A DNA stretch of 5,514 nt from Rhodobacterales bacterium UBA5972 (lineage in GTDB: Bacteria > Pseudomonadota > Alphaproteobacteria > Rhodobacterales > Rhodobacteraceae). Both the position numbers and the translations under genes were made by a program. The stretch lies in the NCBI GenBank assembly GCA_002430125.1, contig DJBQ01000004.1:2598-8111 (forward strand). The letters are read 5' to 3'. Below are positions 1-5,514 of this stretch, in pieces (positions within the stretch are counted from its first letter, which is position 1; the number at the start of each line of letters is the position of its first letter). The notes beneath the pieces were generated by a model. That model worked only from the letters and a program-made list of their open reading frames with translations. It did no database searches and was not told where the DNA came from.

Positions 1-81
1 GGCGGCGGCAATGACGGCGGCCCATCGGGCGGTTATGACAGTGGGCCAAGTGGTGCAATGGACGACGAAATTCCGTTCTAG
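1..81 (+). CDS. ssb: Single-stranded DNA-binding protein SSB, C-terminal end only
   Basis: Only the last 26 codons are in the window, reading in frame from base 1 to the TAG at 79-81. The visible peptide is a Gly/Ser/Pro-rich linker ending in Met-Asp-Asp-Glu-Ile-Pro-Phe. That is the classic SSB tail: a disordered glycine-rich linker followed by an acidic tip with a terminal Pro-Phe (E. coli ends DDDIPF). In the family, SSB coats single-stranded DNA as a tetramer through an N-terminal OB fold, which lies outside the window. The acidic tip docks partner proteins such as RecO, PriA, exonuclease I and the polymerase III chi subunit. Position next to gyrA fits common alphaproteobacterial gene order. 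A hairpin terminator follows 42 bases after the stop, so ssb is probably transcribed separately from gyrA. Confidence 0.93.
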   Translation, partial: GGGNDGGPSGGYDSGPSGAMDDEIPF

Positions 82-123
82 ACTCGCCAGAAAAAACCGG
101 AATTGCCCTGATGGGGCGACGGC

Positions 124-148
124 AAAGGGGGGCTGCATGCCCCTCTTT
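124..148 (+). terminator. Rho-independent terminator of ssb
   Basis: A 10-bp stem pairs 124-133 (AAAGGGGGGC) with 139-148 (GCCCCTCTTT) around the five-base loop TGCAT, with one G-U wobble (128/144). The A-rich left base and T-rich right base are typical of intrinsic terminators, but the T tract is short and lies inside the stem. It sits 42 bases past the ssb stop. Confidence 0.7.
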
Positions 149-215
149 GAACCCTGCAGGGAAATTTCTAAAAGAAAGAATTTTAGGACATTTGCAACCC
201 CTTGTTAACACAGGG

Positions 216-224
216 TTTTCCACA
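216..224 (+). promoter_or_regulatory. DnaA-box-like 9-mer upstream of gyrA
   Basis: TTTTCCACA fits the relaxed DnaA-box consensus TTWTNCACA at every position. It lies about 100 bases before the gyrA start. A poorer look-alike, GTTAACACA at 204-212, precedes it in the same orientation. A 9-mer match can occur by chance, so binding is an inference. Confidence 0.4.
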
Positions 225-255
225 GCGCACCGAATGCATTTCAGACGACCAGAGA

Positions 256-284
256 TTGCGTTTTTTTAGCCGCGATGCTAAGTT
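256..284 (+). promoter_or_regulatory. Candidate gyrA promoter
   Basis: TTGCGT at 256-261 could be a -35 element. It is separated by 17 bases from TAAGTT at 279-284, which is preceded by TG at 276-277 as in an extended -10. Transcription would start near 291, giving a leader of about 35 bases before the TTG start at 325. Match to the -10 consensus is only partial, so this is the best candidate rather than a firm call. Confidence 0.33.
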
Positions 285-288
285 TAGC
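266..288 (+). repeat. TTAGC/GCTAA inverted repeats over the gyrA -10 region
   Basis: TTAGC (266-270) can pair with GCTAA (277-281) across six bases. The same GCTAA also forms a palindrome with a second TTAGC (284-288), GCTAA-GT-TTAGC. TTTAGCC is therefore directly repeated at 265-271 and 283-289. The unit covers the candidate -10 element, a plausible place for an operator, but no regulator can be named. Confidence 0.35.
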
Positions 289-292
289 CACA
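284..292 (+). promoter_or_regulatory. Second DnaA-box-like 9-mer before gyrA
   Basis: TTAGCCACA matches TTATNCACA at all positions but the fourth (G for T). It has the same orientation as the site at 216-224, 68 bases away, and would lie at the predicted transcription start of gyrA. It overlaps the right arm of the GCTAA/TTAGC palindrome. Confidence 0.28.
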
Positions 293-324
293 AAATGTAG
301 TGAACAGGCAACACGGGCGATCCA

Positions 325-3057
325 TTGAACGACGATATCGACAAGCCGGACGAAGATCCGAAGCCAAGGCATATATTTGACGGCCCTTCGATTACCATCG
401 AAGAAGAGATGAAAACCTCGTATCTGGATTACGCGATGAGCGTGATCGTCAGTCGTGCCATACCGGATCTGCGCGATGGTCTGAAACCGGTTCACCGCCG
501 TATTCTTTTTGCGATGCACGAAACCGGCAATACCCATGACAAATCATACCGCAAATCGGCGCGTGCAGTTGGCGACACGATGGGTAAATACCACCCGCAT
601 GGTGACAGCGCGATTTATGATGCTTTGGTTCGCATGGCGCAGCCCTTTTCGATGTCTCTCCCGTTACTTGATGGCCAAGGCAATTTTGGCTCGATGGACG
701 GCGATAACCCGGCCGCGATGCGCTATACCGAAGTCAGAATGGACAAGCCTGCTGCGTTTCTTTTGGCGGATATCGAAAAAGAGACCGTTGATTTTCAGGA
801 CAATTATGATGGCAAAGACCGCGAACCGTCGGTTTTACCGGCCCGGTTTCCCAATATGTTGGTCAATGGTGCCGGTGGTATTGCGGTCGGGATGGCCACA
901 AATATCCCGCCCCATAACCTTGGCGAGGTTATCGACGCGACCTTGGCACTGATAGAAAACCCGGATTTAGATTCGCTTGAGTTGATGGAATACATCCCTG
1001 CCCCGGATTTCCCGACAGGTGGATTGATCCTTGGACGCACCGGCGCGCGCAAAGCCTATACCGAGGGGCGGGGCAGCGTCATTATCCGTTCAAAAACCCG
1101 GGTCGAGGAAATCCGCAAGGATCGTTTCGCGATCATTATCGACGAGATTCCCTACCAGGTAAACAAAGCCACAATGATCGAAAAGATCGCCGAAGTGGCA
1201 CGCGATAAAAAGATTGAAGGCATCGCGCATGTACAAGACGAAAGCGACAGGATCGGCGTTCGGGTGGTTATCGAGCTAAAGCGCGACGCAACGCCAGAAG
1301 TGGTTCTGAACCAGTTGTTCCGCTTCACGCCGATGCAAACCTATTTCGGCTGCAACATGCTGGCGCTGAACGGCGGACGGCCCGAGCAGCTTGAACTGCG
1401 TAAGTTTTTGACGGCATTCATTGATTTTCGTGAAGAAGTTGTGGCGCGCCGTACAGCGTTCGAGTTGCGCAAAGCGCGGGATCGCAGCCATATTTTGTGC
1501 GGTTTGGCTGTGGCCGTCAGCAATGTCGATGAAATCGTCGCCACCATTCGCGGCTCGGTTGATCCGGCTTCGGCCCGCGAAAGTCTGATGACCCGCGCTT
1601 GGCCGGCACATGACATTGTCGATTATATCAAGCTGATTGACGATCCAAGCCACACGGTCAATGACGATGGCACCTATCATCTGTCAGAAACGCAAGCCCG
1701 CGCCATTCTTGAATTGCGGCTGGCGCGCCTGACCGCGTTGGGCGTCAAAGAAGTGACAGATGAGTTGCAGGATTTGGCCGGGAAAATCACCGAATATCTG
1801 GCAATCCTCAGGTCACGTGACCGGATCATGGAAATTATCGCTGATGAATTGCGCGAAGTGCGTGATCTGTTTGCAGTGCCGCGCCGGTCAGAAATTGTCG
1901 AACATGTCGGAGATATGGAAGACGAAGACCTGATTGAACGCGAAGATATGGTCGTGACCATCACCAATTCCGGCTATATCAAACGCACCCAGCTTGATGA
2001 ATACCGATCGCAAAAACGCGGCGGCAAGGGCACGCAGGGCATGAACACCAAGGACGAGGATTTCGTCACCAACCTGTTCGTGGCCAACACCCACACGCCG
2101 CTGTTGTTCTTCACGACGGACGGCATGGTCTACAAATTGAAAACCTGGCGTTTGCCGCCGGGTGGGCGAAATGCGCGTGGCAAGGCAATCGTAAACATTC
2201 TGCCGATCCCGGTTGGTGTTTCGATTGCTGCAATTATGCCCGTTGATGCGCCGGAAGAAGACTGGAACGATCTGCAAATCCTGTTTGCAACATCAACCGG
2301 CGATGTTCGCCGCAATGCGCTGAGCGACTTCACCAATGTGATGCGCAACGGCAAGATTGCGATGAAACTGCCGGAAGGCACCTCGATCGTTAACGTGCGG
2401 ATTTGCAACCAAATGGACGATTGCCTGCTGACGACAGCCCAAGGCAAAGCGATCCGTTTTGCGGCAACTGATGTCCGGGTTTTCAAAGGGCGCGATTCAA
2501 CAGGTGTTCGCGGCATAAGGCTTGCTGACAGTGATATGGTCGTCTCGATGGCTGTTGTGCGGCATGTCGATGCATCCTCGGACGAACGCGCCGCCTATTT
2601 CAAGCGCCTGCGGGCAACAACTGGTGATGAGACCGGCGAAATCGAAGGCGGCAGTGCGGATACCGAACTGACGGATGAGCGTTATGCCGAGTTAGGTGCG
2701 CTGGAACAATGGATTTTGGCTATCACCAGCGGCGGCTATGGCAAGCGTTCGTCAGCGCATGAATATCGCGTGACGGGTCGCGGCGGCCAAGGGATTACCG
2801 CCGCCAATCTTGGGCGACGCGGCGACAGTATCGTTGCGGCGTTCACGGTGGAAGATGACGACCAGATCATGTTGGCAACCTCGACCGGGCAATCGATCCG
2901 CTGCCCGGTAAACGGCATTTCGCGACAGGGCAGAACCTCGTCGGGCGTCAAGGTATTTGACACAACCAAAGGCGAAAAAGTTGTTTCCGTTGCGTGGATC
3001 GCTGAACAAGGCGAAAGCGAAAATGACACTGACGCAGAAGCAACCGACGCGGAATAA
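325..3057 (+). CDS. gyrA: DNA gyrase subunit A
   Basis: GyrA is the DNA-cutting and rejoining subunit of the cytoplasmic A2B2 gyrase, which adds negative supercoils using ATP hydrolysed by GyrB. The 910-residue protein is complete. The winged-helix domain carries IEEEMK (25-30), the quinolone-pocket motif [10 protein letters not shown] (90-99) and catalytic Arg133-Tyr134 in [22 protein letters not shown] follows, with Ile186 matching the DNA-intercalating Ile174 of E. coli. Tower and coiled-coil gate regions run to about 530. The beta-pinwheel domain opens with the GyrA box QKRGGKG (563-569), which separates it from ParC. GRGGQG recurs at 818-823. Residues about 747-793 form a hydrophilic insertion absent from E. 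coli, and the last 16 or so residues are acidic. Ser95 and Asp99 are the sensitive-type residues at the two main quinolone-resistance sites. The TTG at 325 is chosen because the next ATG (409) would remove the conserved IEEEM; the ribosome site before it is weak (CGGG, 315-318). Confidence 0.98.
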   Translation: MNDDIDKPDEDPKPRHIFDGPSITIEEEMKTSYLDYAMSVIVSRAIPDLRDGLKPVHRRILFAMHETGNTHDKSYRKSARAVGDTMGKYHPHGDSAIYDALVRMAQPFSMSLPLLDGQGNFGSMDGDNPAAMRYTEVRMDKPAAFLLADIEKETVDFQDNYDGKDREPSVLPARFPNMLVNGAGGIAVGMATNIPPHNLGEVIDATLALIENPDLDSLELMEYIPAPDFPTGGLILGRTGARKAYTEGRGSVIIRSKTRVEEIRKDRFAIIIDEIPYQVNKATMIEKIAEVARDKKIEGIAHVQDESDRIGVRVVIELKRDATPEVVLNQLFRFTPMQTYFGCNMLALNGGRPEQLELRKFLTAFIDFREEVVARRTAFELRKARDRSHILCGLAVAVSNVDEIVATIRGSVDPASARESLMTRAWPAHDIVDYIKLIDDPSHTVNDDGTYHLSETQARAILELRLARLTALGVKEVTDELQDLAGKITEYLAILRSRDRIMEIIADELREVRDLFAVPRRSEIVEHVGDMEDEDLIEREDMVVTITNSGYIKRTQLDEYRSQKRGGKGTQGMNTKDEDFVTNLFVANTHTPLLFFTTDGMVYKLKTWRLPPGGRNARGKAIVNILPIPVGVSIAAIMPVDAPEEDWNDLQILFATSTGDVRRNALSDFTNVMRNGKIAMKLPEGTSIVNVRICNQMDDCLLTTAQGKAIRFAATDVRVFKGRDSTGVRGIRLADSDMVVSMAVVRHVDASSDERAAYFKRLRATTGDETGEIEGGSADTELTDERYAELGALEQWILAITSGGYGKRSSAHEYRVTGRGGQGITAANLGRRGDSIVAAFTVEDDDQIMLATSTGQSIRCPVNGISRQGRTSSGVKVFDTTKGEKVVSVAWIAEQGESENDTDAEATDAE

Positions 3058-3123
3058 GCATGATTTGACCTAAATTTGGCCCATTTTTCTCGGCAATCTT
3101 TAGCTGAGTTCGGAATTAGAGAA

Positions 3124-3137
3124 GCGCCGAGAGGCGC
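3124..3137 (+). other. GCGCC/GGCGC hairpin with GAGA tetraloop in the doxX leader
   Basis: GCGCC (3124-3128) and GGCGC (3133-3137) form a perfect 5-bp stem closed by GAGA, a stable GNRA-type loop in RNA. No T tract follows, so it is not a standard terminator for gyrA. It ends 31 bases before the doxX start codon and could be a leader structure. The segment 3126-3132 (GCCGAGA) could alternatively pair with TCTCGGC at 3088-3094. Function is unknown. Confidence 0.4.
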
Positions 3138-3168
3138 AACCGGCCGAAATAGAAAAGTGGGACAGACC

Positions 3169-3663
3169 ATGCACAGCACAGCAGTAAGCCAACCGCCGGT
3201 TTCCGGATTGATCCATACTGCCGCCCGAATTGTTATCGGGTCTTTTTTCATCGGCAAAGCTGTCGGTCTAGTCGCTGACCCAAATGGTATGGGGCAATAT
3301 TTGATTTTGGGCGTCACACCGCCCTATCTGTTGTGGTCGAACATCGCTTTTGAATGCGTGGCTGCAATTTCGATCATGATTGGCCTGCAAACACGCTTAT
3401 CGGCAGGCCTGCTGGCGCTTTATCTGTTCTGGTCCAGTTACATTCTGAATTATACACCAGGCAACATAGACGCGATCAGTGCGTTTTGGCGTGACCTTGC
3501 ATTGAATGGCGGTCTGTTACTGCTTATTTCGCACGGGCGCGGCGGGTATTCGGTCGATAATGTTTTGAATGAGCGCGACCTTGCAGCAAAGCACCTTGTG
3601 GTTCCGGTTCTGCAAGGCGAAGTCATCGAATACGCCACATTCGAGCCATACCCGGCGCAATAG
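3169..3663 (+). CDS. DoxX-family integral membrane protein, copy 1
   Basis: This 164-residue protein has four likely membrane helices: about 17-36, 53-73, 76-95 and 106-122. It fits the DoxX-like family: a helix-1 segment ending GLVADP, Glu62 in helix 2 (FECVAAISIMIG), and a helix-4 segment FWRDLALNGGLLLL followed by a short Gly/Arg stretch and YSVD. DoxX was named from the small subunit of an archaeal thiosulfate:quinone oxidoreductase. Mycobacterial DoxX works with SodA and a sulfurtransferase in oxidative-stress defence. Most members are uncharacterised, so no reaction is claimed here. The ATG at 3169 is chosen because the helix-1 region begins soon after it and GGGA (3159-3162) precedes it by six bases. 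The frame stays open back to a TTG at 3076, but the extra 31 residues look non-coding and have no counterpart in the paralog. No clear terminator separates it from gyrA, so partial cotranscription is possible. Confidence 0.85.
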   Translation: MHSTAVSQPPVSGLIHTAARIVIGSFFIGKAVGLVADPNGMGQYLILGVTPPYLLWSNIAFECVAAISIMIGLQTRLSAGLLALYLFWSSYILNYTPGNIDAISAFWRDLALNGGLLLLISHGRGGYSVDNVLNERDLAAKHLVVPVLQGEVIEYATFEPYPAQ

Positions 3664-3690
3664 CGGAACGCTGTGAGTTATTTGCTAGGT

Positions 3691-3711
3691 TAATTACCGG
3701 ATCGGCAATTA
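3691..3711 (+). repeat. Imperfect 21-bp inverted repeat between the two doxX copies
   Basis: TAATT-A-CCG-GAT-CGG-C-AATTA pairs over all arm positions except A3696/C3706. The length and symmetry suit a regulator's operator better than a terminator, because no T tract follows. A GANTC site (GAATC, 3714-3718), the CcrM methylation motif of alphaproteobacteria, lies just beyond. No function can be assigned. Confidence 0.3.
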
Positions 3712-3781
3712 GTGAATCAGCAACGATCACACGCCTCTGCGTTGAATTGGCTGTCAACTTATCCCAAAAGCCACAATTTGG

Positions 3782-3811
3782 TCAACATTTAGTGCGATCC
3801 TTTCGTAATAT
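3782..3811 (+). promoter_or_regulatory. Weak candidate promoter for the second doxX copy
   Basis: TCAACA (3782-3787) and TAATAT (3806-3811) are spaced by 18 bases, each matching four of six positions of the -35 and -10 consensus. An overlapping TATAAG (3809-3814) is an alternative -10 without a good -35 partner. The remainder of 3664-3871 shows no gene. Confidence 0.2.
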
Positions 3812-3871
3812 AAGCGAGCAGTTGCATTCTGTATCGTTCGCGCCGTTCCTCTTAACCAAGGGTGTGGATTG

Positions 3872-4379
3872 ATGAAAAATGAAGCCGCGCGGCAGCGAAC
3901 ATCCCACGACGTGACACATGCCGTCGCCAGGGTGATTATCGCATCCTATTTCTTAGCAAACTCCTTAGGTCTGATCACAGATCCTCATAGCATGACGTAT
4001 TTCCTTAGCAACAGTTCGATACCCGACTTTTTTGCGCTGGCCCAGTATTGCGTTTGAATGCCTTGCGGCCATTTCCATTCTGATCGGCTTTCAGGCGCGG
4101 CAAACATCGGTAATGCTGGCGCTTTATATTTTCTGGTCCAGTTTCATCCTGAACTACACGCCCGGCGATCCTGTTGCAATCAGCGCGTTCTGGCGCGATC
4201 TTGCGTCAATTGGCGGTTTGGTTTTGCTGTATTCCAACGGTCGTGGCCGTTATGCTTTGGATAGTTATCTGCAAAAGCGTGAGCTGGCGCTGGCCCGTTC
4301 TGAAGCAGTCATTGTGCAGGCCAGTGATAACGTGATCAATCTGACCGACGATGTTCCCGGAATGCAATCAGCTGGCTAA
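3872..4379 (+). pseudogene. DoxX-family membrane protein, copy 2, frameshifted
   Basis: This is a paralog of the upstream DoxX gene, split over two frames. The first part starts at ATG 3872, nine bases after AAGGG (3858-3862), and runs 61 codons to TGA at 4055-4057; a TTG at 3869 is an alternative start. The rest is in the next frame and ends with TAA at 4377-4379. Dropping one T from the six-T run 4028-4033 gives a 168-residue protein that aligns with copy 1 without any gap through residue 140 (by hand about 69 of 130 identical over 11-140, and 48 of 70 over 61-130). Shared blocks include IAFEC, FWSS, ILNYTPG and AISAFWRDL. As written, the first frame keeps only helix 1, and the second frame lacks a credible start. 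It may be a real pseudogene, a homopolymer sequencing error, or a gene needing a +1 shift. The reconstructed tail after 140 is soluble and unlike copy 1. Confidence 0.85.
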
Positions 4380-4398
4380 GTGCGGTCAATAGCCGATC

Positions 4399-4427
4399 AA
4401 AACCCCCGCTTTGGGGGCTTTTCTTTT
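4399..4427 (+). terminator. Strong rho-independent terminator after doxX copy 2
   Basis: CCCCC (4403-4407) and GGGGG (4413-4417) form a GC stem around GCTTT. The flanking AAA (4399-4401) can pair with TTT (4419-4421) across one mismatch, and TTTTCTTTT follows the stem. On the opposite strand the hairpin is also followed by TTTT, so it may work in both directions. It lies 20 bases after the doxX copy 2 stop and 28 bases before trmFO. Confidence 0.9.
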
Positions 4428-4455
4428 AGCACCATCTGCCGTATGCCCCGTGCAA

Positions 4456-5514
4456 ATGGACAAAAAATTACACATCATTGGCGGCGGAATGGCCGGTTCC
4501 GAGGCCGCGTGGCAAGCGGTGAACCTTGGTGTTCCGGTTGTGCTGCACGAAATGCGCCCAAAAGTGAAAACATTCGCGCATCATACTGAAAACCTTGCCG
4601 AAATGGTTTGTTCAAATTCCTTTCGGTCTGATGATCATGAAGGAAACGCCGTTGGTTTGTTGCATTGGGAAATGCGTCAGGCAGGCAGTTTGATCATGGA
4701 AATGGCGGATGCAAATTCGGTTCCTGCCGGGTCTGCCCTTGCCGTCGATCGCGATCACTTCTCGCAAGGCGTCAGTCAACGCCTCGCCGCACACCCATTG
4801 GTGACAATCAAGCGCGAGGAGATCACAGAATTACCGCCGCCCGAACAGGGTTCAGTGGTAATCGCAACGGGGCCACTAACTTCCGAGGCACTTGGAAAGG
4901 CAGTCTTGAAGGCGACCGGTGAAACGTCACTTGCGTTTTTCGACGCCATTGCCCCAATTGTTTATGCTGACAGCATTGATCTAACCAAAGCTTGGTTTCA
5001 GTCGCGCTATGACAAGGGCGAAACCGAAGAGGAACGCACGGCCTATCTGAATTGCCCAATGGATCGCACGCAATACGAAGCCTTCATTGACGCCTTGTCA
5101 GCCGCTGAAAAAACAATTTTCCACGAAGGTGAAACTGATACCCCATACTTTGAAGGCTGCCTTCCAATCGAAGTGATGGCCGAACGCGGGCGTGAAACCT
5201 TGCGATTTGGCCCGATGAAACCAGTTGGCTTAACCAATCCACATCAACCTGAAATAAAAGCTTATGCCGTTGTCCAACTGCGCCGCGACAATGCGCTTGG
5301 GACATTATTCAACATCGTCGGATTTCAAACAAAAATGAAGTACGGCGCGCAAGTGGATGTTTTCAAACAAATACCTGGTCTGGAGAACGCTGAATTCGCC
5401 CGCCTTGGCGGCATCCACCGCAATACATTTATCAATTCCCCGCGTTTGCTCGACAATCAAATGCGGCTGAAGACACAGCCGCATATCAGATTTGCCGGTC
5501 AAATTACCGGAGTC
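4456..5514 (+). CDS. trmFO: Methylenetetrahydrofolate-tRNA-(uracil-5-)-methyltransferase TrmFO, 3' end outside window
   Basis: TrmFO makes 5-methyluridine at position 54 of the tRNA T loop, taking the methylene carbon from 5,10-methylenetetrahydrofolate and reducing it with FADH2 (NAD(P)H-dependent). The 353 codons present read openly to the window edge; the family is usually about 435-470 residues, so roughly the last quarter is missing. Visible family marks are the FAD dinucleotide loop [11 protein letters not shown] (7-17), HEMRP (31-35), AHHT (41-44), VCSNS with Cys52, VPAG...[23 protein letters not shown] (197-202), FEGCLPIE with Cys235, GPMKPVGL (252-259) and HRNTFINSP (321-329). Cys52 and Cys235 correspond to the two functional cysteines known from Bacillus TrmFO (53 and 226). 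ATG 4456 is chosen because IIGGG follows at once; an in-frame GTG lies at 4450. Neither has a recognisable ribosome site, and a terminator ends only 28 bases upstream. Confidence 0.97.
   Translation, partial: MDKKLHIIGGGMAGSEAAWQAVNLGVPVVLHEMRPKVKTFAHHTENLAEMVCSNSFRSDDHEGNAVGLLHWEMRQAGSLIMEMADANSVPAGSALAVDRDHFSQGVSQRLAAHPLVTIKREEITELPPPEQGSVVIATGPLTSEALGKAVLKATGETSLAFFDAIAPIVYADSIDLTKAWFQSRYDKGETEEERTAYLNCPMDRTQYEAFIDALSAAEKTIFHEGETDTPYFEGCLPIEVMAERGRETLRFGPMKPVGLTNPHQPEIKAYAVVQLRRDNALGTLFNIVGFQTKMKYGAQVDVFKQIPGLENAEFARLGGIHRNTFINSPRLLDNQMRLKTQPHIRFAGQITGV

Noticed and set aside
11..208. 65-codon frame overlapping the ssb end
   Set aside because: It runs through the ssb tail in another frame and across the terminator hairpin, with no recognisable protein features.
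601..640. Quinolone-resistance mutations in GyrA
   Set aside because: Residues equivalent to E. coli Ser83 and Asp87 are Ser95 and Asp99, the sensitive forms.
3058..3090. Terminator directly after gyrA
   Set aside because: There is a T run at 3084-3088 but no stable stem before it.
3076..3168. TTG-started 31-residue N-terminal extension of the first DoxX protein
   Set aside because: The TTG lacks a ribosome site, the extension has no counterpart in the paralog, and it covers a hairpin-rich leader. ATG 3169 gives a start that lines up exactly with copy 2.
2736..3317. Long open frame on the minus strand (193 codons) across the gyrA end
   Set aside because: It is antisense to a highly conserved part of gyrA and to doxX, has no recognisable domain, and is expected from codon bias in the sense gene.
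3660..3674. Small hairpin (AGCG-GAA-CGCT) over the stop codon of the first DoxX gene as a terminator
   Set aside because: The stem is only about four firm pairs with a three-base loop and no T tract, too weak to call.
4032..4379. Stand-alone 115-residue protein starting at TTG 4032
   Set aside because: It is the out-of-frame continuation of the second DoxX gene. It lacks the first helix and has no ribosome site before the TTG.

Overview
The window looks like an ordinary chromosomal segment of an alphaproteobacterium. The GyrA protein has alphaproteobacterial traits: an acidic N-terminal extension before the conserved IEEEMK motif, a long insertion in the C-terminal domain, and an acidic tail. 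The tail end of ssb lies directly upstream of gyrA, an arrangement common in that class, and the tRNA methyltransferase is the folate-dependent TrmFO type. GC content looks moderate by eye. Genus cannot be assigned from this alone.

Layout, all on the + strand: (1) the last 26 codons of ssb (1-81), ending in the DDEIPF tail, followed by a hairpin terminator (124-148). (2) A 243-bp intergenic region carrying the likely gyrA promoter and two DnaA-box-like 9-mers. (3) A complete gyrA (325-3057) with a TTG start. (4) A 111-bp gap with no convincing terminator, containing a GAGA-loop hairpin. (5) A small DoxX-family membrane protein gene (3169-3663). (6) A 208-bp gap with weak promoter-like sequence and an inverted repeat. 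(7) A second, paralogous DoxX gene (3872-4379), broken by one extra T in a six-T run at 4028-4033. (8) A strong rho-independent terminator (4399-4427). (9) The first 353 codons of trmFO (4456 to the window edge).

ssb, gyrA and trmFO are housekeeping information-processing genes: DNA binding and repair, supercoiling, and tRNA m5U54 formation. The DoxX pair is the accessory element. The two copies align without gaps over the whole membrane domain once one T is dropped, so they arose by duplication and the second is now a pseudogene, a decoding oddity or a sequence error. I see no mobile element, CRISPR array, tRNA or rRNA, and nothing that I would call a new biological system. The points most worth following up are the frameshifted DoxX paralog, the DnaA-box-like sites at gyrA, and the very short leader of trmFO directly behind a terminator.
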